Assembly: GCA_900239685.1 (NCBI GenBank)
Contig: OENT01000658.1
Span: 9,457-73,456 of the forward strand
DNA length: 64,000 bases
Origin: Rotaria macrura
Taxonomy: Eukaryota > Rotifera > Eurotatoria > Philodinida > Philodinidae
Reading direction: 5' to 3'
Shown piece by piece: positions 37,567 through 49,114 of the stretch (position 1 is the first letter of the stretch; every line of letters starts with the position of its first letter). Below the pieces are notes generated by a model, which saw only the letters and a list, made by a program, of their open reading frames with translations, was not told the DNA's origin and did not search any database. A program made the translations under genes and the position numbers.

Positions 37567-40500
37567 TTAGTCTCGAAAGATGTCAATTAATTTGTCTTTG
37601 ATAGGGATGCCATTTTCATCTGTATTATCAATTAAATTGCAAAATATGGAAGATTCGATCTAATAAAAGAAATATTGAATCAATAGAATATTCTTAATCT
37701 ATCTACGTACGCCTAAAACGTAAGAACAACTTTCCGGTTCAACAAGATAAAGCGTTGGAACAAATGATTTATTTTCTTTCATCAAACATCTTAATGAAAA
37801 AGTATTGATATTTGTAAACAAATTTTTTTTAAAATATTTATTTACCGTAATTTAACTTCAACAACACGTGGCATCTTTGTTAATTCACATATGTCTCCGT
37901 TCGTATAGTACAATGACACATATCTAAATAAGTTAAAATGTTCGAAACTTCGATGAAAATTTGAAAATTGATGAACTATTGTGAAAATAGTTATAAGCAT
38001 GTCGACAGCATAGTTGAATAGCAACTATCAGATCTGAGTGAAACAAGTTCTCTGTACGTTATCGATTCTAACTCTTATACGAATAAGTAATTAGCGTTTG
38101 TAGATCATTTTTTATTGAAAAGATGTTGACGAAGTAATAAAACGCTCATGTAGTAAGAAAAAGAGTTTAGTAGATCTATGTGCGCTTTATCACTACTATT
38201 CGAGTAGAACGAATTGCACAAGTGACACTATTTCTTATTCGAGTCGTATATTTACGTTGTTAATCTATTGTTCTCTTAAAGTACCTTCTACTTGTTTTCT
38301 TGAAGTTAAGACTATAGAATCTGTTCAATCTAAAGAGGAATTTATAGAAGACGGAATGTAAAGAAGCGCCGATTCGAGTAAAAACATGAAATTTTTTAGC
38401 AGGGCTAAAACTCTTTGTTTAGTCAAAATTAAATATTTTTGATCTAGTAATATCAGAACACGATAAACAAGCGTATGCAGATAGAACACGTTCTTTCTTG
38501 CAGAGGAAAGGTTTTTATTCTAATTCTTCTTTAAAATAGTTTATCTCAAAACATGGCCTACAATTATACGTACGTACGCAATAGGGGAAGTTCTATGCAT
38601 GTATGCATGTAAGTTTTAAAACAATCTAAATTTACGTATTCGCAATGCCTTACTGTCGTTCTCGTGTATTGCCAGTTGTTTTCTTTGTTGGATTTGTATT
38701 AATCCATTCGACATGGTTTTGATAATTCCAAGTTCCTAATGTAACTGTTGTTCGTTTACTTTGTTCTTCCTTTAAAAATGAAAACAAAAAATAGAAAATA
38801 TTCATTTTCTTGACAATATAAATTACATGAAATTGAACAACATGTTTGCCATAGCATATTTCATATTGCCACCAACCTGTTCCACCAGTTAAACAATGTC
38901 GACCAGAAAAAAATTCCTCGATAAAATTACGTATATCTTTATTCGATTTTTCTTGTTCATTTTCTACTGTAGTCGGTAATGTTACATCGTTTGTCGACTC
39001 ACTAGTACCGGTACTAGTTACATCATTGGTGTTATCGTTATTGACATATCTATATGATATTATAAACGTTGTACCGTCTGCACTTGTCATCTAAATATGT
39101 TGTTTTCTTATGAATGAATAACAACAGTCAGAAAAGAAAATGTTGATACTTACAGTAAATTGTGCACCTTCCCCTGATTTTGACGAAACTTCTTGTTCAT
39201 GTTCAAGTTTCATCAAATTTCTTGGTTTTTGAAGGGCATTTTCTTGTGGATAACATTGTATTGTATGTCGATTTGAGTCTTCTGGGCTGAATACATATTT
39301 GAAAAAAAATAGAATATCACATATGCACTATCGAATTCAGACTCTCAATAATATTAGTTTGAAAAAGTATTTCTGAGAAAATCCGTCTCCTCAGTGCAAC
39401 CATTTATCGAAGAAATATCTATTGCTAGATGATGCGACTGTTAAATACCTCTTACATCAACACTATAGAAACCATAAAAATCGAAACAAGCGAACAGTCC
39501 TATGCCAGGACACGGATAAATGGGTGCTACTATGTCAAATTTAACCTCTCCATGAAATACTTTCTGGAAAGACGAAATAAACAGTTTTGTAGACAGAAAT
39601 TTTCTATCGAAGAGCATCTGTACACTGTTTGAAAGCTATTGTGTAAGTCTTGGAAAACACGCAAAATGAAAAGCAATTGATATTCAATTGAAAAAGTGTA
39701 GAATCATGGTTTTCACGATTGGAAAGAAGAGGGATGTTCATCAGAGGGAGAAAATATGCGAACATTTTCCTTGTGATTTAACAAGACATTTGCGAGAGAT
39801 GTTTTAGAATATTCATAACTCATTTCTTTAGGATAGAATGCTCATAATATCAGTTTTGGAAAATGAAAAACAGATATGAAACTCTTGAATTTTTAATTCA
39901 TATTTAAAAAACTGAATTCTAAAATTTCAAGTAAAAACTTTGTTCTTTGATACGTCTGATAACGCATAGAATATTCAGATGTTCACCAAATGACAAGCTT
40001 CTTTCTCAAGATACTGCATCTTCGAGAAAAATCGTGTGACGAATGGTTACTTTTTATATATTGAATGTTATGTAAAAGGAAAATTTTCTAGTATATTTTG
40101 ATTAACAAATTCATTGGCACGCATCTGAATTTGCTCTTTATCATCTTTAATGTCAGAAATTGATTGATATACTTCAAATTTATTCACGTTATTTGACTCA
40201 TCAATGTACTTGTGAACACAGGTTGGAAAACTGTGCCCGAAAAAGAGATATACAAGATGACTTCGTTTTTCTTAATCACTATTGCATGTAAGGAAATTTT
40301 ATTTGGTATTCACTCAAATTCAAATCATACAGAGACGAAACTATAATTTTCAAGCGACTCTTAGGATTGAGTAGTGAGTTCTTTTTGACGCATGTTTCTT
40401 TTTTAAAATATCATTCTTCTATTCTGATGAGTTTTTTTTTAATTTTTTCTAAGTGACGTATACTTTTGAATTTGTTGAGCGATATTGTAAAGCATAATAT

Positions 40501-42131
40501 CAAGATATCTGATGAAATTAATCTGCTCCATTTCAAACTAATCCAGTAATGCAAGATATTATCATAAAGAAAATACTCCCCGTAGGAGACAATATTCAGC
40601 CTGATGAATAAATCGGAATATTGACATGAAAATTCGATCATAAATAGTTTACGTACTATTTAGATTACTTTGAGTATTTTAGGCACAACTGTTGTCTACT
40701 GCTCAAAATAAAACATGTTAAAGAGGAACGAAATTTTGAGATTTTTTGAGCAAAACGTTACCAATTTTTTTCTACATTCAATATCTCAACAACATAGTAT
40801 CTAATTTGAATGAAAATTTGAGAATCATGAAAACTGTTAATGGGTGAAATTTTAAATCGACATCCTTTTCTTTAAGGTTTTTTCAAGGTCCAATATTTCT
40901 GCTAATGAACGTTATGTAATTCCAGAAGGAGAAGTAGGTAATTCTCTTTGACTAAAGTATGACCATATTGAGGTTTCATCAATTCTATTTTGATGTTTGT
41001 CTTCAGTCTGTTGAAAGAAAAATTCCTTTCTGCTTTTGATCCTTAATGTGTCTGGATCACTTTGTTTGATGTTTCCTGAGTGCTGTTTTCTAATTTCAAT
41101 TGCATTCTGTTAGTTTACCTGAATTCTGGCACATCGCATAGCCATGATGCAGCAACAGTCATCTCATATTGACACGATGAAACTTCTTGAAAATCGATAA
41201 TTCCATTGCTACTCCTTTCCTGACATACTAAATATACGCGAGATAAAAATATTGCCTAAAGAATAAAGATGACAAGGAAAATCTACCATAAAAAACAAGT
41301 GTTTCACGCGGTTTGTTTGAATTAATATCACATTGTGTTCCATCTGTATATCGAATAGGAAGCATCGGTATATTACGATTATTAACGGTTTTATAACGAA
41401 TCTATTCAGTTTATTCTGTAAATTATTTAGAACGAATCATATTTGTTTTTCCTTACATTTAATACTTGTTGATTATCAATATTTGTAATTACATCTTGAT
41501 TATTTGAATGATAGTAACCAAGAAAATATTCTTGGAGTACAGTTTTCTATATTAGTATATCAAAGTTTCTTTTTAATGTATGCTCAGTATCATTTCCTAT
41601 ACCTTATCAACTACTTTACTCTCGTGATATTGTCGAATATGTGTACCATGACATAATTCATATGACCAATATGGATCCAACTAGGAGTAAATAAATAATC
41701 ATGAGTGAAAATATTTTTCTCATTAAAAACTTACACGATAAGTACACAATTTTTTGGAATGTAATTTTTCTACATGTGGTTCGATATCATTTAATAAAAT
41801 AGAGTCGGATGGCTTCTAGAACAGAAAAGTATCTTCAAACTAATATATGAATGGATTAAACTGAGTTTTTTTACTGTATGTGCTGTTTCAAGCGATGGCA
41901 AGACACATGAATATTTTTCTTTTCGCTTTGAAGTAATTATAAAATCATTATTTAATTCGGCCGGCTGAAATTTATTCATGAATGTCAGTTGCATTCTTCT
42001 CTCATTATCAAAATACATACTGTATTCAATTTTGATTGCCATTTTATGTCGTAAAGAATATCATCATCCAAGAGAGTACTTGTTAATGGAATGCAAAGTA
42101 TGATGGTAAGGATAATTTGACCAGCTAACAT
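37567..42131 (-). CDS. ERLEC1: ERLEC1 (XTP3-B) ER lectin with two MRH domains
   Basis: Thirteen exons sum to 1437 nt, 478 residues (human ERLEC1 is 483): 42021-42131, 41875-41964, 41735-41815, 41603-41680, 41457-41546, 41287-41401, 41119-41227, 39154-39286, 38827-39090, 38654-38769, 37846-37923, 37711-37789, 37567-37659. A signal peptide (MLAGQIILTIILCIPLTSTL) targets the ER lumen. MRH1 shows KEKYSCVLP then YWSYELCHGTHIRQYHE. MRH2 shows GTGWWQYEICYGKHVVQFH, then LGTWN, YYTNGDICELTKMPR and VEPESCSYVLG. The C-terminus has DENGIP as in human DENGLL. ERLEC1 recognises trimmed N-glycans on misfolded proteins and works with the HRD1-SEL1L ubiquitin ligase in ER-associated degradation. Intron 7 (39287-41118) is 1.8 kb, far longer than its siblings of 50-60 bp, except intron 10 (about 0.7 kb). 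Confidence 0.93.
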
Positions 42132-44467
42132 AATTTTTAACCTTCGTTGAGAATAGAATTAATTTTGCCTACGTGAGTCAATGCAATTAATAATTTGTGT
42201 TTTATTTTTTGTAAGCAAATGATTCGATTCAATCGTAATCCAATGAATGTTGAAAGCGACCTCTTTCATGCATATTTCCAATATGTTTATATTCTTCGTT
42301 AAACTTTTCAGTAGTCGATTCTACAGAAGAATTTTTAATACAAAACCAAGTTGGTTGTTCTCCTTCCGGAATCATTCGATGAACTATCGACCCACGGCAT
42401 CTGTGTAGAATCCTAGTGCATATGTATATGAAACATTATGGTCAACAGTGTTCACGCGATAGTAATTAGAATAGCAGATGTAAAAGAATGAATGAAGAAA
42501 TATCAAAAATTTCCGTTTTAAATTGAACAGTAATTGTTGATAGCAGTTAGATACATCTAGAATACATTAGTGAATAGCGCTATTTTAGGACCATCGTACA
42601 TTTGATTCATACCCATGGCGTAAACATCCGATCATTTTTAGCGGTAAACGGTGGTATTCATCAAAATCATCCGTTTACCGCGGTACCTTGCAGTAGTAGG
42701 AGGCGATGACTGGATAAGTTAACCATGTTTTTTCAGGTTTTTATTTCATGGGAACATTCATCCAATCTAATGTATAGAAATTTATGATTTTTGAGTGAGA
42801 CGATCTGCACAGAGTATTGAAGTGTATTAGGAAGGGATTTCGAGTGTTTTTGATACCGATTCCATCCTTATGTACACCATGACAGATAGACTCCCGAGCT
42901 TATCATTAAAATAAACGGTACATTTTAAGTAGCTCTAGAAATGTTGACGTAGAATTTTTAAAAAACAGTTCCAATCACAAAACATCTACACCGTGATTCT
43001 TACAACAATGGTTAAATTGAGGTTAAAAATTGGTTGGTACTAGTATTTCAAACTGTGATGTTCAATATTGAATATTTCCTGATTAGATGCATCATTTTCA
43101 ATTATACTTTGTGTATTGTTCATGATGGGACAGACCTCTGAAATATTTTACTCGTCGTTAACACCTAGTAACATCTGAATGTATCCATTTTAAATCTTTA
43201 GTTTACGGCAAATGTCAGAAAGATGATAAGATGAAATCGCTACATTTGTCTCTTGAACCATAAAAATAGAATATTTCAAATACTCTGAAATTTATTTTAC
43301 TTTGACTTGCAGATGTTGTATATTTTCATTCTTTGTTTTCGAATAAGCAGTGATATGGTATTCATATTTTTGCCCATAAAAAATATGTTTTTAGAAGCAA
43401 GAAATAAACACTAATGTTTCTTGTTTATTCATTCGGAAAAAATAAACGGTATGACATCACGAATGACAACTTTGAAACGAGTTGTACTTCCTTTGCAAAA
43501 AAACTTGTGCATGCATCATAGCCATTTGATATTTAAAAAAAATTAGAATCGAATGATACTGTTTTAGTCGATCATAAGTACTTATGGATGGAGAAGTTCG
43601 ATTACAATGGTTCGCTACGTCTAGAAGTAATCTAGATTGAAAAACCGTGTGTCAACGGCCATGAATGTCTTGTATTGATCCATTACATGACTGGATAATT
43701 CGATCGTATTACGGAGTCATATAATACCACAAAATATGGTCTCAGGCTTTAGACAAATCGAGTACACACGTATTTGCTAATCCTTAGTCTGACATATTAC
43801 TTATGCGTCAATTTGAGTGCCTATGCGTAAATGTCATTTTGAGATATGGTACATAGTTATTTGTACTATTATAACAGTAGCTACGAGATTGTCCTTTTCC
43901 TATTGCGAGATTCTATCTTTTCAATCGAAGAACTATGACCATGCTTATTTAGATAATAAAGATCTTTTTTATTCTTTTATTTGGTTATCTTTTACAGCGA
44001 TTTAACTTTTATATATTGAATACCAACAGAAGATTATTTGAATTCGTTTTTCAGTTGTATTAAAACGAAAAACTTTCTTTTATTCATTTTAAATTTTACT
44101 ACATACAATTTAGTAGAAAATCGAAAGTTCTCATTATTTCTATTATGAAATATATTAAAAGTATCTTTTCTTTGGCAAGGGTAAGATAAAATTATGATAC
44201 CATCAGATGAAAGATATCCTAATAAATAAAATAAGTTTATGAATGAAATATTTTTCTTCGGACGTTTCATAAAAATTTCGATACGTATCAAGTACATTAG
44301 TACTTCCTATACAGAAAACAGATGACAAAAGTAAAACTTTTATAAATTTATTTAGAAAATTTTCTATGCATAAATAATATGATTGATATCTGCTATCTAA
44401 TGATTGGCATCATTTCGAATAGAACGAAATGCACAAACAATAAAACTAATGTAGAATAACAACTATA
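42132..44467. other. Intergenic, small hairpin near 42641-42681
   Basis: No gene recognised. An inverted repeat GCGGTAAACGG (42641-42651) pairs with CCGTTTACCGC (42671-42681). The CCCATGGCGTAAA just before it (about 42612-42624) also occurs at 22021-22033 beside another foldback, so both may be relics of one repeat family. Frames at 43817-44005 (+) and 44034-44297 (-) look like chance. Confidence 0.45.
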
Positions 44468-45772
44468 TTAAATTTTATGAAAATTGACGCCCTTTGCAGA
44501 TGATATGACAAGCATGTCTAAACCAAATAGACAGATGTAATAAGGTACTGCTTTGTATGATATAGTCGTCTTTAATCTACCATCATTTGTAATCTGTAAT
44601 ACATTTCCAGTCTCATAATTAGCTATTAGCCATTCATCATAGCTAAAAGAACAAAATCGAAAAGCTATATTTTGATTACATATAATATTGAGTGGAAGTG
44701 ACCAAATATGATTTAGTTTCTCACAAGATCGCAATTCTAAACGTAAATTTTTTTCGAATTTATTCTTAATCATCAATGCAAGAATATCATTTTTGTAAAC
44801 AATACCATTTATAAATTCATCTTTTGCACATGTATTAGGAGATTTCCATTCTTTGATAGCATCTATCAAAGGTGACAAACGAAATTCCACAATAGATGAA
44901 CCTCTAACTCCTGTTGTCAAAAAGAGATATGTATCCGAACATGTACATGAAAACCATCTACGTTTCTCAATGGTTTCTACATTTTCAATGGACATGGTAT
45001 TTTCATCAACAAGAAAAATATTCTTTTCTTCAATGACAATGAATCGATTTAATGTTGACGACCAACACATGTCTCGAATAGCATCATGTGACCATAGGAT
45101 TTGTTTCTGTACGGTCATTTCTGTATCTATAAAACTTAAATTTGGTGCTTGATGTATCAATAATAATCGATTGCTACAAGCCAACGGACAACAACTACCA
45201 GGCGGATACTTTGTTTCTTTGTAAACTGACGACAACATAGATAGAACCGAATCTTTCTTATTAATTTTCCTCAAATGAATTAATGTATCGTTGATTGTTA
45301 TAGGAGTAATTCGAAAGTGTATATTTGTTTGTTCAATTCGTTTTAATTCATCATTGAGTTGTGCAATACTTGATGTAAATGATTCAATATCATGTTGAGT
45401 GACTTCTTTACTATGAATAAGTTTCGATATTTCAACTTGTATGTGACTTAATTTGTCTTTTTGTTTATCCAACATATCGCCTACAAGTTGATCGAGTTCT
45501 TGAGATTTTTCTTCAAAGAAATGATCAATCTTTTGATAACAATCTGAACGCCATTGTTCAAGTTTTTGATGATAATCACGTACAGTTTCATGAATGCACA
45601 AGTTATTAAATCGATGATTAAGTACATGTATACTATCGGCGAGAGGATTCAACTGAGAAGTGAGAAATTCATTGTGCTCATGGAGATGAGATAAGCATAA
45701 ATTTTGTTGACAACAATGACATGAAGCACATGATGTATGTTTGCAAGTAACATTAGTACAAGGTTGAAACAT
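44468..45772 (-). CDS. Intronless B-box-like and coiled-coil protein
   Basis: A single 434-residue frame without introns, unlike every other gene here. Residues 1-40 hold a Cys/His cluster (CTNVTCKHTSCASCHCCQQN, then CLSHLHEHNEF) spaced like a degenerate B-box zinc finger. Residues about 60-150 are a charged predicted coiled coil (WRSDCYQKIDHFFEEKSQEL). The C-terminal 240 residues contain repeated short beta-rich segments with Trp or Tyr (WSSTLNRFIVIEEKNIFLV) and may form a beta-propeller, but no clear NHL or WD consensus is seen. B-box plus coiled coil recalls TRIM proteins without RING, so an adaptor role is possible. The lack of introns suggests retroposition or an expanded lineage-specific family. 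Confidence 0.75.
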   Translation of the reverse strand: MFQPCTNVTCKHTSCASCHCCQQNLCLSHLHEHNEFLTSQLNPLADSIHVLNHRFNNLCIHETVRDYHQKLEQWRSDCYQKIDHFFEEKSQELDQLVGDMLDKQKDKLSHIQVEISKLIHSKEVTQHDIESFTSSIAQLNDELKRIEQTNIHFRITPITINDTLIHLRKINKKDSVLSMLSSVYKETKYPPGSCCPLACSNRLLLIHQAPNLSFIDTEMTVQKQILWSHDAIRDMCWSSTLNRFIVIEEKNIFLVDENTMSIENVETIEKRRWFSCTCSDTYLFLTTGVRGSSIVEFRLSPLIDAIKEWKSPNTCAKDEFINGIVYKNDILALMIKNKFEKNLRLELRSCEKLNHIWSLPLNIICNQNIAFRFCSFSYDEWLIANYETGNVLQITNDGRLKTTISYKAVPYYICLFGLDMLVISSAKGVNFHKI

Positions 45773-48700
45773 TCGATGAAAAGAAAAAACAAGGAATCAG
45801 TGTTGCTTCGTCGAAGATGTGAAAAGAGAGAAAATGAAAAAATTTATATGCTATTTAACACACGACGTTCTTGTTTATTTGAGGAAGAAATGAAAAATAC
45901 GACTTTATCGAATGCATGTAACTGTAAGTTTTTTTCCCACATAAAATTAACAAACTTTGTCATAGGAAAAAAGAGAAGCCGAAATAAAAGAACTCCTGAT
46001 ATTCCAAACGAAAAAAATCAATTTAACATATTTGAATGTTTTTCTCATTGAGTCAACTATATGAAAAAATGTATCAGACTTTGTCTTTTACAAAACGTTC
46101 TTTCGAAATTTATGAAAGCACAAAACAATCGTATTTGGTTTTGATTTTGTTGCGATTGTTCGTATTTCCGAAATGAATTAGTTAACAAGATATTTTTATT
46201 TATTTTGAATGTAGAATGAATCAAATCTGACAGTTTAATATTGTTCAATCGAACTAATCTGATATTTCTATTGATACTGATGTTTTTTTGTAATGTGAAA
46301 CACCCATAAAACTAACATACAAGATAATTAGGCTATATGCTAATCCTTCATGCATGTATTATTATTAGAGCAATTATTAGCTTGTTGTTTTCCTTGACAT
46401 GTAAATCGAAAGTCTTATGTCCTTCTGCAATAAACTTACGGTTGACAAGCCTGCTGACATTATGGTTCGAACTTTATCACCGTGTCTTCATAGTACGACA
46501 TGAGTTTTTAAATTGTCTTTACAAAATGACGATTATGAATTAAAATTTTTCCATACTATTTTTATTCGAAACAACAAGAAAAATAAAATAAAATGAGATG
46601 ACTGCTTGCAAGTAACGTCATAGTAATATGAAGGGTGTGACGCTCCTTCTTCTCCATCTAAAAATTACTCATACAACACTTGCTATTCTCATGAAGGTTA
46701 TCTAATCAGACATTGTGTGCATTTGCTCAGTGACGACTTTGACCACAAGATAGTTTTAAAAAAAAAGAACGATGAAAATTTATGAACTTATGATACAATG
46801 TCTCTTGATACTTTATATCGAATGAGTATCCATGAAATTCACTGTTTGTCTATGAACTATATTACTACTATCAAATAAAAGATCAGAACGCGGAATTACT
46901 TCATACATTGATTTAAACAGTTAACGTGTTGTATAGTGACAGATTCATCTAATTATTTTTTAACTTCGACTGATTTTTGTGTTCATCAAATAAAAAATTC
47001 TCTATCTATTATTTATTTGGTTTGTGTAAAGTCACTTTTATTTGTAAAAAACACATTTTTTTGTTTTGTTTACTTATCATTGAAATGTTCTATACATTGG
47101 TGTTCTTTAAATTAGAAAAGCAAGCTAATCGAACGATTATTTTAATGATTATTTCCGTTGGTTGTTTAGCATCAATTTGCTAATACCTTGATCAGCATTA
47201 ATGAAATAAACATACATGACATATACAGTAAATAAGAATCGCATGAACGAGAAAATTTCTTCGATGTTCTCGTCATTCATCATATATTATTATTTAGCCT
47301 TTTTTTTGTCAAGATCAAGGTTTTAGTGGTAACTTTACAAAGCAATGTTTTTGTTTCCTTGGCCTCTTAATTTCTTCATGCTGCTAGTCCATACATAGAT
47401 GCGTATGTGTACGTATATACATTCATCTTTGATTGGATATTTTATTGTGTATCTGTATGTGAATATGTGCTATGTGAGAATACGATACTCATACAAGTCG
47501 GTTGACGAACTTTGAGAAAGAAGAAAAACAACCTGGGCTGGTGACATTCTTGAAGAGAGAGTGGCACAGTGCGCAACCATTCTTTCTCTTCTGCTTATTA
47601 TGTGAAAGAACTGTCGTCATTATCTGCGATCCTATGTACACAATTATTAGTCTCTCAACCATCCTTTTTTTTTCCTATAAGATGTGTATCTATGCATATA
47701 CAAATGTGTAGAAGAAAAAAAAGTAATATTCATCAGAAAGCATATGAGATGCTGGTGTATGGTGTCATCAACTCGTATCGACCGGGGAGATTTTAGATTG
47801 ACGACATAAACACGTCCATTATCATAATATATTAATTTTCTATTTTTATCAAACTATAGTTTTGGAAACCATTATCGAAAACAAAGAAGATTATCGATAT
47901 TATCTTCTTGTTTGGCTAAGTGACGAAAGCTTGCTTAATTTTCATACACGGTAAGTCATCATTATGATTAATTTGTTGGCTGTCGGTTTTCTTCCTCAGA
48001 AAATCATTAGAACACCAGCAAGATCGATACTTGGAAAAAATACACGACAAGGAAACATCTAAAAAGTAGAAGTCTAAGTTGTGGTTTTGTTTTTTCTTTT
48101 CAAATAATTGTCATACATCCTTGAAATCAAGATAGCCTTTTGGTTTCAGTAATGCAAAGAAAAACAGCTAACCTAACTCAATTTGTCTACTACTTATCAT
48201 GTCAATTTGATATTAACGAAATATATAGACGTCATTGAATGATAATAACAACAGAGAAATATATGAGATCATGTTATACATATGAAAACATTTTTCTGTC
48301 ACATCTAACTGATAGAATATTTCAGTTTTCTTCTATGCTGCTTTATATATATATTATACGTAAGAATCGCGTACATTTTCTGATTGCAGAACAAAAAGAT
48401 GTACCATCTTTGTCGTGCAAGAACGACTGCTTTGTATGATAATCCTACATGGACGATTTTCTCAATCATAATAGCTTTTGTTGCATAGGAGTTAGGCGAA
48501 AGAAAGAAAGAAAGAAAGAAAGAAAGAAAAAAGCAGGAGCAGAATCTCTATTGTTATGATAAATTTTCTATTTTTTTTCCGTTTTCTACGATTGATACGC
48601 AAACTCGTAGACAAGAATATATTCCCTATCTACCAATATCATCCAGACTCGGTTATGTACATATACACACGCACGCATGGATAACAGGGGAAAAAAAGAA

Positions 48701-49114
48701 GAAAAATTATTTTGTCTTTCCCATTTGTGTCGATACATGTACATAGGTCACATTCAAAGGAAAAAAAAAGGATTCTCTTTTTTCCTTCTTTTCTTCTACT
48801 GTGTGTTAGGCATATCAGGCGAAGAGATCGGAAACATATTCCAACTGAAGAATGTTTTCTTCCTCTTTGACCGAATGCTTTCTATGACTGGTCAAATGTT
48901 TTCTCACTAGGATATTCTCTGATTTCCTTGTCTTTATCCTTCTTTCTTTTCTCTATTACATGCATCATGCTGTTTCATGCGTTTGAGAAAAGAACATCTC
49001 GGCAGCCATAAAAAAAAGTTGTTGAGATTTGTCTTCAAAAAGAAAACAAAGGGAATATGGACAATACAAGTTCTGTGCTGTTGATTTTCGTCAGTGAATA
49101 GCATAGACTAGAAT
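45773..49114. other. Intergenic, with GAAA microsatellite
   Basis: Divergent region between the B-box gene (-) and the PDZ gene (+), so it should hold both promoters. It has a (GAAA)n microsatellite at about 48498-48530. Several frames of 60-100 codons (for example 45737-46051 and 48677-48910) are Phe/Lys/Cys-rich with no domain or partner exon. Confidence 0.45.
48498..48530 (+). repeat. (GAAA)n microsatellite
   Basis: About eight uninterrupted GAAA units, seen directly. Confidence 0.9.

Noticed and set aside
34920..40630. Several CTGATGA words recalling hammerhead ribozyme cores (for example near 34930 and 40605)
   Set aside because: None is followed by a stem II and GAAA with matching stems I and III.
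41965..42042. Frame starting MAIKIEYSMYF as the start of ERLEC1
   Set aside because: It is a 56-bp intron read through. Splicing 42021 to 41964 joins the signal-peptide exon to PAELNNDFIITSKRK in phase.
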